The position numbers were made by a program, and so were the translations under genes. From Mesobacillus jeotgali (GTDB taxonomy: Bacteria > Bacillota > Bacilli > Bacillales > Cytobacillaceae), in contig NZ_CP025025.1 in the NCBI RefSeq assembly GCF_002874535.1, positions 3,465,031 through 3,529,030 of the forward strand: 64,000 nt of DNA. Reading direction: 5' to 3'. Positions 18,573 through 27,026 of the stretch are shown here, piece by piece (within the stretch, counting starts at the first letter, position 1; every line of letters starts with the position of its first letter). Under the pieces are notes generated by a model. It saw only the letters and a list, made by a program, of their open reading frames with translations, had not been told where the DNA came from and did not search any database.

Positions 18573-18893
18573 CTATTTTTCAGGGAGGATCCCCATGCTT
18601 TCAATATGGTTCCTGGCTTCTTCATCGCCTAGTTTATAAATCATTTCATATGTCTGGATCAGTTGTCTGTCGAGCGCATCATTCTCACGGTCATAATGGT
18701 ATTGCACATATGGAACGTGCGCCCTCATAAAATTCTGCCAGCCTGTGGAATGGCTCTGGTCGAATATTTCCCTCAACGCGGTGATTTCCTCGTCATTTGC
18801 CTCAATTTTAAAATTCCATGGAGATGCAGTTGAAACGCTTTGAATCTCGCCATCACTGATGTTGATGTAGTATGTTTTTTTGCCATCTGGCAT
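18573..18893 (-). CDS. Small conserved protein of unknown function
   Basis: This 106-aa soluble protein has a beta-rich N-terminus (KKTYYINISDGEI) and a helical C-terminal half (DRENDALDRQLIQTYEMIYKLGDEEARNHIESMGIL). It resembles a short Bacillus protein usually found by ytkD and often labelled only as hydrolase; I see no catalytic motif to justify that. ATG 18893 is chosen because GAGGTGA lies five bases upstream. It lies 86 bases before ytkD on the same strand. Confidence 0.65.
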   Translation of the reverse strand: MPDGKKTYYINISDGEIQSVSTASPWNFKIEANDEEITALREIFDQSHSTGWQNFMRAHVPYVQYHYDRENDALDRQLIQTYEMIYKLGDEEARNHIESMGILPEK

Positions 18894-19146
18894 GTGCCTC
18901 ACCTCAAGGATATCGTTCCCTGCGTCTATATTCGTTTATACTGAATATCATTAAAATAAATAATTTTTTCTGCCCTCCAAATTACTCTTCAAGTTGTGTG
19001 TATGTTAAAATTAGACCAAATAAAGATAAAGATAAATCGCAAACCCCACAGGAAAACACTTCAATTCCAAGGCATATTTTTTCCACTCGAGGGTATTTAA
19101 TAAGTATAAGGAATTATGGACGATTAAGAAGGAGAGGTGAAATCTA

Positions 19147-19404
19147 ATGAAACTGATTGATGAGCTATACGAACTGTACCGCAATAAATTGACCGGTGAT
19201 GAAGAGGATATCGATATGCTCGCTTTTGCCTTCCTTGAAGAAATGAGCCGTGAGGACTTGTTGAAAATTATACAGGACCTTGATAAGCAGGAGCTTTATG
19301 ATTTGATGGGCCTTTACTTGATCGAGAGCTTGAAAGGAAAGTTTGCTCAGGATGATTTCGGCGCACGGTCTGTCAATTCATATCCTTCCCGCAACGTGCA
19401 CTAA
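19147..19404 (+). CDS. Small acidic protein, DUF6154-like
   Basis: This 85-aa acidic helical protein (repeated EDLLKIIQDLDKQELYDLMG-type amphipathic helices) matches, from memory, the Bacillus DUF6154 family of unknown function. There is no membrane segment. GGAGAGGTG precedes the ATG and a terminator follows, so it is a monocistronic gene. It sits between ytkD and dps. Confidence 0.7.
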   Translation: MKLIDELYELYRNKLTGDEEDIDMLAFAFLEEMSREDLLKIIQDLDKQELYDLMGLYLIESLKGKFAQDDFGARSVNSYPSRNVH

Positions 19405-19427
19405 TCCTTGTAAATAATCATACATAC

Positions 19428-19456
19428 AAACCGGCTGCGTGCCGGTTTTCTTTTTG
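19428..19456 (+). terminator. Terminator after DUF6154-like gene
   Basis: AAACCGGC/GCCGGTTT (19428-19435 with 19441-19448) has a short loop and is followed by TTCTTTTT. Confidence 0.85.
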
Positions 19457-19478
19457 TCTTTTTTTCGTTTTGAAAGAA

Positions 19479-19722
19479 CAAAAAGCGCAAGCGCCTCGTT
19501 CAGCCGTTACAAGCGCTGGAGGGCCGACCAGTGAAGTCGTTCTTTGACTTCATTGGGCGGACCCAAATCGAAATGTGTAGCTGACTGTTCAACTCCGACA
19601 AGCGCTGGAGGTCCTGACAGTGAAGTCGTTCTTTGACTTCATTGGCAGGACCGAAGCGTCTCGAGGAGTTAGGAGGCGAAACTAGACAAGCGACTCGAGG
19701 GGCTAGGAGCTGAAGCTGGATT
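19479..19722. repeat. Dispersed structured repeat, copy B (internally duplicated)
   Basis: It has the same ends as copy A (AAGCGCAAGCGCC ... GAGGGGCTAGGAGC). The core GTGAAGTCGTTCTTTGACTTC occurs twice, at about 19530 and 19620, so this copy carries a nested duplication. TTATCCACA follows at 19740-19748. Confidence 0.85.
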
Positions 19723-19739
19723 AATTCCACTACATGTAG

Positions 19740-19748
19740 TTATCCACA
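19740..19748 (+). other. DnaA-box 9-mer beside dispersed repeat B
   Basis: Perfect TTATCCACA, 18 bases after copy B, followed by an AT-rich TTATAATTTCC stretch just as after copies A and D. Confidence 0.5.
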
Positions 19749-19785
19749 ACCAAATAAATTTATAATTTCCTGGTAAACAATGAAA

Positions 19786-19813
19786 AAACTGGCCGATTTT
19801 TTCCGGCCAGTTT
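19786..19813 (-). terminator. Terminator after dps
   Basis: AAACTGGCC/GGCCAGTTT (19786-19794 with 19805-19813) is followed on the minus strand by a run of six T. Confidence 0.88.
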
Positions 19814-19817
19814 CCTT

Positions 19818-20258
19818 TTATCCAAGATAAGCCTTGAACATCCACATATGCTTGCGAAGGCTCATTTTTACCTCTGTCATCATATCCGCTGTAGCTGTAT
19901 CCTCTGCCTTTTCTGCGAGTTCAATCGCATTATGGAGCTCGTCCACGATTTTTGCAAAGTCATCATGCAATTGTTTGACCATGTCTTCTTCATTTTCTGA
20001 ACCAGTTGCTTCTTCAACCGAAGATAATTCCAGATATTCTTTAAGCGTTGCAACAGGCTTTCCGTCTAATGCAAGAATCCTTTCCGCAAACTCATCAATG
20101 ATTGTCGCTGCTTCGTTATAAAGCTCTTCAAATTTCACATGCAGCGTGAAGAAATGACGCCCTTTTACATACCAGTGATAATTATGAAGCTTTGTGTAAA
20201 GAACCGTCCAGTTTGCAACTTGCTTGTTAACTGCTTGGATTAAATCTGTTTGTGCCAT
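19818..20258 (-). CDS. dps: DNA starvation/stationary phase protection protein Dps
   Basis: This 146-aa ferritin-like miniferritin has the Dps ferroxidase motif NYHWYVKGRHFFTLH followed by FEELY and IDEFAERI, which supply the intersubunit iron ligands. It stores iron and protects DNA from peroxide. ATG 20258 has GGGAGG upstream; nine earlier in-frame codons lack a ribosome site. The short C-terminus ends in MWMFKAYLG. In B. subtilis such a gene lies nearby and is stress-induced. Confidence 0.94.
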   Translation of the reverse strand: MAQTDLIQAVNKQVANWTVLYTKLHNYHWYVKGRHFFTLHVKFEELYNEAATIIDEFAERILALDGKPVATLKEYLELSSVEEATGSENEEDMVKQLHDDFAKIVDELHNAIELAEKAEDTATADMMTEVKMSLRKHMWMFKAYLG

Positions 20259-20392
20259 TGTTATTTCATCCTCCCTTTTAGTCATAGTTTATATTCCCCT
20301 TCCAGCTTTATAAAAAACATGCTGCCAGCAACTTTTTACCTACCAAGGTAAAGAACATGCTAAAATAATTTTGAAGCAAAGGAGGCCGTTTT

Positions 20393-20545
20393 ATGTATAC
20401 CGTTTTGATTATCTCAGTCATTATCGTTATCATTGTCCTAATATTAAGTGTAGTCACCACTTCAAAAGCATATCAGTATAAACATACTGTCGACCCGATT
20501 GATGAAAATAGCACCCACGAAGATTCTAATGATGAAAATAAATAA
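20393..20545 (+). CDS. ytzI: YtzI-like small membrane protein
   Basis: This 50-aa protein has one N-terminal transmembrane helix (about residues 4-23, nearly all Ile, Val and Leu) and an acidic tail (HTVDPIDEN, then SNDENK). AGGAGG precedes ATG 20393. It resembles the Bacillus YtzI family of unknown function, which sits at this location in relatives. A terminator begins within the last codon. Confidence 0.75.
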   Translation: MYTVLIISVIIVIIVLILSVVTTSKAYQYKHTVDPIDENSTHEDSNDENK

Positions 20546-20570
20546 AAGGAGCTGCTACCAGCTCCTTTTT
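20544..20570 (+). terminator. Terminator after ytzI
   Basis: AAAAGGAGCTG/CAGCTCCTTTT has a 4-nt loop and a run of five T. It starts at the stop codon of ytzI. Confidence 0.88.
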
Positions 20571-20595
20571 AGGATTTAAAGAAGGGATGAACACC

Positions 20596-20850
20596 ATGCT
20601 AAAAAAAGCATTCATCGGCATCATTCGTTTTTATCAAATTGTGATTTCGCCATTAAAACCGCCTACATGCCGTTTCTACCCTACATGTTCCCATTACGGG
20701 CTTGAAGCGATTAAAAGATTCGGTCCCTTTAAAGGCGGTTGGCTGACGATTGTACGCATCCTTAAGTGCCAGCCTTTCCATCCAGGAGGCATGGACCCGG
20801 TACCGGAAGAGTGGCCATCAAAGAAAAATGCTAAAGCTCATAACCATTAA
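20596..20850 (+). CDS. yidD: Membrane protein insertion efficiency factor YidD (YtjA)
   Basis: This 84-aa amphipathic membrane-associated protein has the family Cys-rich core [19 protein letters not shown] and the segment [12 protein letters not shown]. YidD supports YidC/SecYEG-dependent membrane insertion. ATG 20596 is chosen because GAAGGG lies nine bases upstream; ATG 20587 abuts that site. It is convergent with ytiB, with four bases between stops and no terminator between. Confidence 0.92.
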   Translation: MLKKAFIGIIRFYQIVISPLKPPTCRFYPTCSHYGLEAIKRFGPFKGGWLTIVRILKCQPFHPGGMDPVPEEWPSKKNAKAHNH

Positions 20851-20854
20851 AAAA

Positions 20855-21418
20855 TTACTTTTCATAGCCATCGATTACTTGATCAAGCCTTCCCGTTGAA
20901 GGATCAATCACTAGTCCATGGACCGGAACATCCTTAGGCATCAAGGGGTGGTTTTTAACGATTTCCACACTGTGTGCAACGCTGTCCTTGACATTGTCGA
21001 AACCGTGAAGCCATTCCTCTACGTTTATTCCTGAATAATTGAGTGTTCCCAACATATCATCTGTAACACCGCGTTTTTTCATCTCGTCAATCATGATGTC
21101 GGGCTTCATCCCGCTCATTCCGCAGTCATAATGGCCAATAATCGCCACTTCCTCCGCCTGCAGCTGGTAAACAGCAACAAGCAGACTTCTCATGATACTT
21201 CCGAATGGGTGCATGATCAGGGCACCGGCATTCTTGACAATTTTCACATCACCATTGCGGATATTCAAAGCCCTTGGCAAAAGTTCAACAAGCCTAGTAT
21301 CCATGCAAGTTAAAATAACCATTTTTTTATTCGGAAACTTAGTTGTGGTGAATTCTTCATATTTCTTTTCCGCCACAAATTTCCCATTAAAATCAAGGAT
21401 TTCATCAAGCATTCTCAT
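20855..21418 (-). CDS. ytiB: Beta-class carbonic anhydrase YtiB
   Basis: This 187-aa zinc enzyme hydrates CO2 to bicarbonate. The metal ligands are Cys in LTCMDTR (about residue 38, with the Asp-Arg dyad) and His and Cys in GHYDCGM. The short length fits the Gram-positive cab-type subclass. AAGGAG precedes the ATG. A Zur-boxed znuA-like gene lies upstream, divergent, so the two share an intergenic region. Confidence 0.93.
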   Translation of the reverse strand: MRMLDEILDFNGKFVAEKKYEEFTTTKFPNKKMVILTCMDTRLVELLPRALNIRNGDVKIVKNAGALIMHPFGSIMRSLLVAVYQLQAEEVAIIGHYDCGMSGMKPDIMIDEMKKRGVTDDMLGTLNYSGINVEEWLHGFDNVKDSVAHSVEIVKNHPLMPKDVPVHGLVIDPSTGRLDQVIDGYEK

Positions 21419-21529
21419 ATTTTCCTTCTCCTTTTAAAAATTTTCTTTCTAATAGCATACCGTAAACTGAACCTGAACCAAAATGTTTTACTTGATTTTG
21501 CTCTCATCATTTTGTATGATACATAAGGT

Positions 21530-21550
21530 AAATCGTAACCATTACGAATT
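21530..21550. promoter_or_regulatory. Zur box
   Basis: The 21-bp site has arms AAATCGTAA and TTACGAATT around a 3-bp centre, matching the Bacillus Zur operator (AAATCGTAAT-N-ATTACGATTT type) closely. It lies 91 bases before the zinc-binding lipoprotein gene, consistent with zinc repression. Confidence 0.8.
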
Positions 21551-21602
21551 AATATTTATTTCTTATCATTAAAAAACTAATAACAAATAAAGTTCATTCC
21601 CT

Positions 21603-21623
21603 AAATCGTAATGAATCCGTTTT
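21603..21623. promoter_or_regulatory. Second, degenerate Zur-like site
   Basis: The left arm AAATCGTAAT is perfect and the right arm is degenerate. It ends 18 bases before the znuA start codon and could be a second operator half. Confidence 0.45.
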
Positions 21624-21641
21624 GACTAACAGGAGGCACAT

Positions 21642-22664
21642 ATGAAAAAACCTGCATTTATTTTAACTATATTTATGGTGATTGCTGCTTTTCTAAGCGG
21701 CTGTGGGCAAGATGGCGCTGACCAGAAGAAGAATGATGATTTGCTGCAAGTCTATACCACTGTTTACCCGCTGCAGTTCTTTGCACAGCAAATTGGCGGT
21801 GATTATGTAAATGTTGAAACTGTTTATCCACCGGGAGCAGATGAGCATACATTCGAGCCCTCCCAAAAAGATATGATGGCACTGGCAGATGCAGACTTAT
21901 TTTTCTATATCGGCCTTGGCCTAGAAGGTTTTGTTGATAAAGCCAGCAAGACACTTAAAAATGAGGATGTAAAAATGGTACCCGTTGGTGAGTCTTTGCA
22001 CCTGGATAAGAATGACGAACATCAAGACGAGGCACACAACGAGGATGGCTCGGCTGAAGAAGGTCATGATGAAGAAGCTCATAACGAGGAAGAGCATGCT
22101 GATGAAGAGCATGCAGAAGAGGATGAGCATGGTCACGGAGATTTTGACCCGCACGTCTGGCTTGATCCAATTTACGCAAATGAGCTGGCTCTCGCAATCA
22201 AAGAACAATTAGCAGAACAGATGCCTGAGCATAAAGATACTTTCGAACAGAATTATACAGAGCTGACTGCGCAATTGAAGGACCTTGACAAGGAATTCTC
22301 ACAGGTTATTGGTTCAGCCAAGCGCAAGGAAATCCTAGTATCACACTCTGCCTTTAGTTATTGGGAGGAGCGTTACGGAATCCAGCAAATCAGCATTTCT
22401 GGCCAATCAACTACTAATGAGCCATCTCAAAAAGAACTTCAAAAGTTGATCACCCACGCCAAAGATGAAAAAATCAAATACGTTTTGAACGAACAAAATT
22501 TCAATTCCAAGCTGGCAAAAATGGTTCAGGAAGAAATCGGTGCAAAATCGCTGACCCTTCACAACCTTTCCGTATTGACCGATGAAGATCTTAAAAATAA
22601 AGAAACCTATTTCACATTAATGGAAAAAAATATTGCTACCCTTGGAAAAGCGTTGAATGAATAA
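21642..22664 (+). CDS. znuA: Zinc ABC transporter substrate-binding lipoprotein (ZnuA/AdcA-like)
   Basis: This 340-aa lipoprotein (lipobox LSGC, Cys21) belongs to the cluster A-I metal-binding family. It has a long His/Glu/Asp-rich loop (about residues 121-165, many HxxxH) typical of zinc rather than manganese binders; GADEHTFEP and DPHVWLDP carry ligand histidines. AGGAGG precedes the ATG. It stands alone: no permease or ATPase gene is adjacent, so it must work with a ZnuBC pair encoded elsewhere or act as a zinc chaperone. Zur sites precede it. Confidence 0.92.
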   Translation: MKKPAFILTIFMVIAAFLSGCGQDGADQKKNDDLLQVYTTVYPLQFFAQQIGGDYVNVETVYPPGADEHTFEPSQKDMMALADADLFFYIGLGLEGFVDKASKTLKNEDVKMVPVGESLHLDKNDEHQDEAHNEDGSAEEGHDEEAHNEEEHADEEHAEEDEHGHGDFDPHVWLDPIYANELALAIKEQLAEQMPEHKDTFEQNYTELTAQLKDLDKEFSQVIGSAKRKEILVSHSAFSYWEERYGIQQISISGQSTTNEPSQKELQKLITHAKDEKIKYVLNEQNFNSKLAKMVQEEIGAKSLTLHNLSVLTDEDLKNKETYFTLMEKNIATLGKALNE

Positions 22665-22671
22665 TCTAGTT

Positions 22672-22698
22672 GCCTCCCATATATAGGGAGGCTTTTTT
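22672..22698 (+). terminator. Terminator after znuA
   Basis: GCCTCCC/GGGAGGC (22672-22678 with 22686-22692) is followed by seven T. Confidence 0.9.
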
Positions 22699-22773
22699 TG
22701 TCCTAAAAAACAATACATATTATCTCTAAAAATGAAAACAATATTGAAAGTCATATTACGGAAAGGAAGTTAA

Positions 22774-24138
22774 ATGATGGATGATGTTTTAATTGCCCGC
22801 TCACTGTTTGGCACGACTATGGGCTTCCATATTATCAATGCAACAATTGGTGTTGGACTGCCGTTGATGATTCTGGCTGCAGAACTTCTCTACCAAAAAA
22901 CAAATGACATCGATTACGCCGTCATGGCAAAAAGATGGACAAAAGCATTTGCAGTAACACTGGGTGTCGGCATTCCAACTGGTACGATTGCAGGAGTTCA
23001 GCTCTCCCTCCTATGGCCAGGATTCATGGAAGTCGTCGGCAGAGTAATGGCGCTTCCATTCCAAATTGAGATTTATGCTTTTTTTATCGAGGCTTTATTC
23101 ATGTCTATCTATGTTTACGCAGCTGACAGGATCTCACCTTGGATGAGGATTGCAAGCCTAACCCTTGTGGCTCTCGGCGCTCTTGCCTCGGCAGTACTGA
23201 TTACGAATGTCCATGCATTCCAGGGTACACCAAGAGGGTTCCGCATTGAAAACGGTGAGCTGGTCGACATCGATCCCTGGGCAGCCTTCTTTAACCCAAG
23301 TTTTGCTGTAACAGCAGGTCATGTCGTTGTGACTGCTTATATGACAGGTGCGTTTATTATAGCCACTGTGGCTGCTTATAAGATGTTGAGAAGTGATTTT
23401 GGCTCAAAAGTATACAAGTTTCACCAAAAAGCCCTTATGGCCAGTTTGATCATCGGCGGAATCTTCTCCATCCTGACGGCAGTGAATGGCCATTCTGCCG
23501 CACAGTATCTTCATGAATACCAGCCTGAAAAACTGGCAGGTGCTGAAGGGCTTTTTGAGACACAGAAATATGCGCCACTGGCTATTGGCGGCTTCACCGA
23601 CAGGGAAACGGAAACGGTCAAATGGGGGATTGAGATTCCATGGGCATTAAGTTTCCTTGCTGGCAATTCATTTGATACCGAAGTAAAAGGACTGAACGAT
23701 TTTCCCGAGGAACATTGGCCTCCACTGTTTATTCATACATTATTCAATGCAATGGTCGGTGTCGGGATGCTGTTGATTATGCTCTCAATGATTGCCTTTG
23801 TCTGGAACAAAATTTTAAAGAAGGACCGGTTTCCCAAATTCCTCATGTGGCTGTTTGTAGCCACAGGTCCGCTCGCAATGCTGGGAATTGAATTCGGCTG
23901 GATCTTTGCCTGCACAGGCAGGCAGCCGTGGGTGATCTACCATGTTCTATCAACAGAAGATGCTGCGACAACCGCCTCAAATCTGGGCATCTTATTTATT
24001 CTGTTTGCCGGAGTATACGTTTTACTGGGAGTTATGGAAATCATCGTCCTTCGGTACTTCTTCAGGAGAAATACGGTTCTCGATGATTTAAACAGAGCGA
24101 AGCAAAAAGAAATCCCTCTGTATGGTTCCAATACGTGA
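22774..24138 (+). CDS. ythA: Cytochrome bd-type quinol oxidase subunit I (YthA, CydA-like)
   Basis: This 454-aa membrane protein has about nine transmembrane helices. Heme-ligand and quinol motifs include the N-terminal FGTTMGFHIINA (His near residue 19) and CTGRQPWVIYHVLST near residue 385. The periplasmic Q-loop is short, as in the YthAB/cyanide-insensitive-oxidase group. It oxidises menaquinol and reduces oxygen. AAGGAAG precedes the ATG. It forms an operon with ythB 14 bases downstream. Confidence 0.93.
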   Translation: MMDDVLIARSLFGTTMGFHIINATIGVGLPLMILAAELLYQKTNDIDYAVMAKRWTKAFAVTLGVGIPTGTIAGVQLSLLWPGFMEVVGRVMALPFQIEIYAFFIEALFMSIYVYAADRISPWMRIASLTLVALGALASAVLITNVHAFQGTPRGFRIENGELVDIDPWAAFFNPSFAVTAGHVVVTAYMTGAFIIATVAAYKMLRSDFGSKVYKFHQKALMASLIIGGIFSILTAVNGHSAAQYLHEYQPEKLAGAEGLFETQKYAPLAIGGFTDRETETVKWGIEIPWALSFLAGNSFDTEVKGLNDFPEEHWPPLFIHTLFNAMVGVGMLLIMLSMIAFVWNKILKKDRFPKFLMWLFVATGPLAMLGIEFGWIFACTGRQPWVIYHVLSTEDAATTASNLGILFILFAGVYVLLGVMEIIVLRYFFRRNTVLDDLNRAKQKEIPLYGSNT

Positions 24139-24152
24139 AAGGATGATCCGTT

Positions 24153-25202
24153 TTGACTGACGCGCTAACTGCCATAACCGTGCTCTGGGGATTTGTTTTT
24201 ATCTATGCTGTCATGGCAACGATGGATTTCGGAGCTGGGTTCTGGTCGATGGTCTATATCAATAAAACAAAAACGAAAGCAACCAATATTGCCAACCGCT
24301 ATCTGTCGCCGACATGGGAGGTTACGAATACATTTATTGTTGCTCTCGTCGTCGCTGTTTACAGCATGTTCCCTAGAGCGGCTTACACTTTGGGAACTGT
24401 ATTGCTGATTCCTGGCAGTATGATATTGCTGTTATTGTCATTGCGAAGCGCTTTCCTTGTTTTTTCCAATATAGCTGAGGATTATCGGAAGGTACTAACT
24501 TATATTTCTGGAATTAGCGGAATTCTGATACCAGGCTTGCTGATCAGCGTCCTGCCAATCACTCATGGAGGTTTCGTAGATTTTCCAGATGGAGCACAGA
24601 ACCTGGATTTGGGCAAACTGTTTACAAGTCCAAATGTCTACGCTTTTATTGGTTTTGCTGTAGCCAGTACACTGTTCCTGTCGTCCCTGCTGCTAGCCGA
24701 TTACTCCAAAGCCTCCGATGAACTTCATGCTTACCATGTGTATAGGCGTGATGCATTAATTATGGGGCCGATTTCGCTTATCATGGCTTTTGCTATCATG
24801 CTGACATTAAGAAATGAAGCAGCATGGATTTACGATAAAATGATGGATGACCTCTCCATTCTGATTCTTTCGGTCATATTCTTTCTGATTGGAGGCCTGG
24901 CACTTATCCTTCCATCGATAAATAATAAATCACTCAGAGGAATTCCAAGACTTGCAGTCATCATGATCACATTCCAGTACCTGGCAGCAAGCTACGTTTA
25001 CGGAAAGGCTCATCTGCCTTACATCGTATATCCAGAAGTAACAATCCAATCCGCTTTTACAGATCCAAACTCATTCCGGGCCGTATTCACCACATATATT
25101 GTCGGATTTTTGATCCTTTTTCCTGGATTCATCTATTTTTGGAGTTTGTTCATGCAGGATAAAAGGTACTTGCGGCAGAAAAAAACGAAAGAACAAACTT
25201 GA
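24153..25202 (+). CDS. ythB: Cytochrome bd-type quinol oxidase subunit II (YthB, CydB-like)
   Basis: This 349-aa integral membrane protein with about nine helices pairs with YthA. The N-terminal segment VMATMDFGAGFWSMV and SPTWEVTNTFIV match the subunit II family. Translation begins at TTG 24153 with AGGATGAT upstream. No cydCD assembly genes are present in the window. Confidence 0.92.
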   Translation: MTDALTAITVLWGFVFIYAVMATMDFGAGFWSMVYINKTKTKATNIANRYLSPTWEVTNTFIVALVVAVYSMFPRAAYTLGTVLLIPGSMILLLLSLRSAFLVFSNIAEDYRKVLTYISGISGILIPGLLISVLPITHGGFVDFPDGAQNLDLGKLFTSPNVYAFIGFAVASTLFLSSLLLADYSKASDELHAYHVYRRDALIMGPISLIMAFAIMLTLRNEAAWIYDKMMDDLSILILSVIFFLIGGLALILPSINNKSLRGIPRLAVIMITFQYLAASYVYGKAHLPYIVYPEVTIQSAFTDPNSFRAVFTTYIVGFLILFPGFIYFWSLFMQDKRYLRQKKTKEQT

Positions 25203-25288
25203 CGCTGCTTCCTAATTTTTGCTGGAATTGCATCTCGCTCGCCGTAGCATGCTAAAGTTGTATCAATCAAAAAAGGAGTGGTACAACT

Positions 25289-25444
25289 ATGGCAAAAGAT
25301 GTATTGTGTGAAGTCAACAACTGTCATTATTGGAAGCATGGCAACTTATGCAGTGCTGATAAAATCTATGTAGTCAGCCATTCAGGGGAAACCGCTGACA
25401 GCCAAAAAGAAACAGACTGCAAGACATTTGAAGCGTTGAGTTAA
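25289..25444 (+). CDS. DUF1540 family small Cys-rich protein
   Basis: This 51-aa protein has the DUF1540 pattern: C-x4-C-x3-W near the N-terminus (CEVNNCHYW), then GNLCSADKIYV and a final DCKTFEA, giving four Cys that probably bind a metal. AAGGAG lies upstream of ATG 25289. Such proteins are common in Firmicutes and their role is unknown. A terminator shared with the convergent CPBP gene follows. Confidence 0.82.
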   Translation: MAKDVLCEVNNCHYWKHGNLCSADKIYVVSHSGETADSQKETDCKTFEALS

Positions 25445-25450
25445 TTGAAT

Positions 25451-25475
25451 AAGACCGGGTTTTCCCGGTCTTATT
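25451..25475. terminator. Shared terminator between convergent genes
   Basis: AAGACCGGG/CCCGGTCTT (25451-25459 with 25464-25472) with a TTTT loop. T-rich tails are weak on both sides. Confidence 0.65.
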
Positions 25476-25496
25476 AACTATTTTACTGCACCCTTT

Positions 25497-26129
25497 TTAC
25501 CTGATGATAAACCAATAAACACAAATAATGCCTGTGTCACTCAATACATGTCCGATTATAGCCGCTGTGATGGTTCCAGTTTTCTCTCTGACATACCCCC
25601 AAAACATACCCGCAATGAAGACAGGCACTGCTGCAATAATGCCGTAAAAACTTTCAAAAATTGGAATCACCGAGAGCAAATGATACAGAGTATAAAATGA
25701 TGCAGTCATCAATATCGCATACTTAGCTGTCCCTTCCGTTCTCAGCTTCTCATAGATATAGCCTCTCCAATAGATTTCTTCCAAAATTGGGTTTGCTACC
25801 AGTAGGATCAACACGAGCCATATCTCACCGCGTCCAGAAAAACCCCACTCCAAAAGCAGCACCCTCAGCTGATCAATATCCAAAAGGTAAATATGCAGCC
25901 AGTATAACCCTCCATAAATGAACAGGAAAAAGAGCAGTCCGCTCCCAACACCCAATATCACAGCCTTGCTTGTCACTTTGAATCTTTCTCTTTGAATCCC
26001 ACGCCCAAGCCACGGGACTGCAAGGAGCCAGCTATAAAAAAGTACAAAGGTAGCTAAGACGCTCTCCAGTACTTGAAGTCCAATAAAAATCATAAGTGTT
26101 GGCCCAACGAACAGAAAAATTTTCTTCAT
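25497..26129 (-). CDS. CPBP family intramembrane glutamic endopeptidase
   Basis: This 210-aa multi-pass membrane protein has the CPBP (Abi, Rce1-like) motifs: EEIYWRGYIYE (motif 1), FYTLYHLLS (His of motif 2) and HVLSDTGII (motif 4). Such enzymes process membrane proteins or provide bacteriocin self-immunity; the role here is unknown. ATG 26129 is chosen over the GTG two codons earlier. It overlaps nothing but starts seven bases after the upstream hydrolase stop, so the two form an operon. Confidence 0.85.
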   Translation of the reverse strand: MKKIFLFVGPTLMIFIGLQVLESVLATFVLFYSWLLAVPWLGRGIQRERFKVTSKAVILGVGSGLLFFLFIYGGLYWLHIYLLDIDQLRVLLLEWGFSGRGEIWLVLILLVANPILEEIYWRGYIYEKLRTEGTAKYAILMTASFYTLYHLLSVIPIFESFYGIIAAVPVFIAGMFWGYVREKTGTITAAIIGHVLSDTGIICVYWFIIR

Positions 26130-26135
26130 ATCCAC

Positions 26136-26936
26136 CTACCCCAGTCCTGCGTCCTTCTTTTGGTGATCATTGAGTGCCCGTAAAAAAGTATCGATAATTG
26201 CATTGAATTCCTGATAAGATCTGGGCGGCAGCTGATGGGTTCCGTTCTTTATATACACCACTTGTGTCTGCGGAGCTTTTTTTTGAAAAGGAATACGGTA
26301 ACGGTGCATCGGTTTTGCTAGAGAACCGTATATAAGAAGGATGGGCATATCCAGCTTATGAAGCTCGCTGCTCGAATCATATTGAAGACCAGATTTGATA
26401 TACTCATACGAACGCTCGGCATCTGAACGCTGCGCTAATTCAAATATCTTTTTTTCATCCTGCAGACCGCATTTATGAAACTTTGCCTGCCAGCTTGCAG
26501 CAAGAGGCACTTGACCGAATTTGACCATAAGCTGCACTAACTTAATAATAATCTTTGGGATAATAGTATCAATTTTTGAAAACCCTCCAGACAGGATTAA
26601 CGCTTCTGACCGTTCGGGATACTTCAGTGCAAATTCCTGTGCAACCAATCCTCCGTAGGAATAGCCACAGAGCACCACTTTTTCAATCCCTAGTTCGTCT
26701 AGCATCTTTTTCAAATCTGCTGCAAGTCCCGCAATACTTACAGGCTTGTTTCCTCTCGAACTCCGGCCATGCCCGGCCAGGTCAAAAAAGATCGTCCTAT
26801 AGCGACTGGAGAGAGCTTCCTGATGCATAAAAACATTGTGTCCCATCACAAAAGGATGAATAAAAACAATAGGAAGTCCTTTACCTTTAATGTGATAGTA
26901 AAGCGAGAGAGAGTCATCTATTTTGGCATACGGCAT
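26136..26936 (-). CDS. Alpha/beta hydrolase
   Basis: This 266-aa alpha/beta hydrolase has the oxyanion segment FIHPFVMG, DLAGHGRS, nucleophile elbow GYSYGG and a C-terminal His in KNGTHQLP. The family contains esterases, peptidases and C-C hydrolases and the substrate cannot be named. ATG 26936 has GGGGTGA eight bases upstream; nine earlier codons are in frame. It is upstream partner of the CPBP gene. Confidence 0.82.
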   Translation of the reverse strand: MPYAKIDDSLSLYYHIKGKGLPIVFIHPFVMGHNVFMHQEALSSRYRTIFFDLAGHGRSSRGNKPVSIAGLAADLKKMLDELGIEKVVLCGYSYGGLVAQEFALKYPERSEALILSGGFSKIDTIIPKIIIKLVQLMVKFGQVPLAASWQAKFHKCGLQDEKKIFELAQRSDAERSYEYIKSGLQYDSSSELHKLDMPILLIYGSLAKPMHRYRIPFQKKAPQTQVVYIKNGTHQLPPRSYQEFNAIIDTFLRALNDHQKKDAGLG

Positions 26937-27026
26937 AAAAAGTTTCACCCCTTTATGCTGCATTTACCCGAATCTTAAATATGCAAAAACAGCGAGGGAT
27001 TTCACAATATGATTTGTGCCTTTAAA

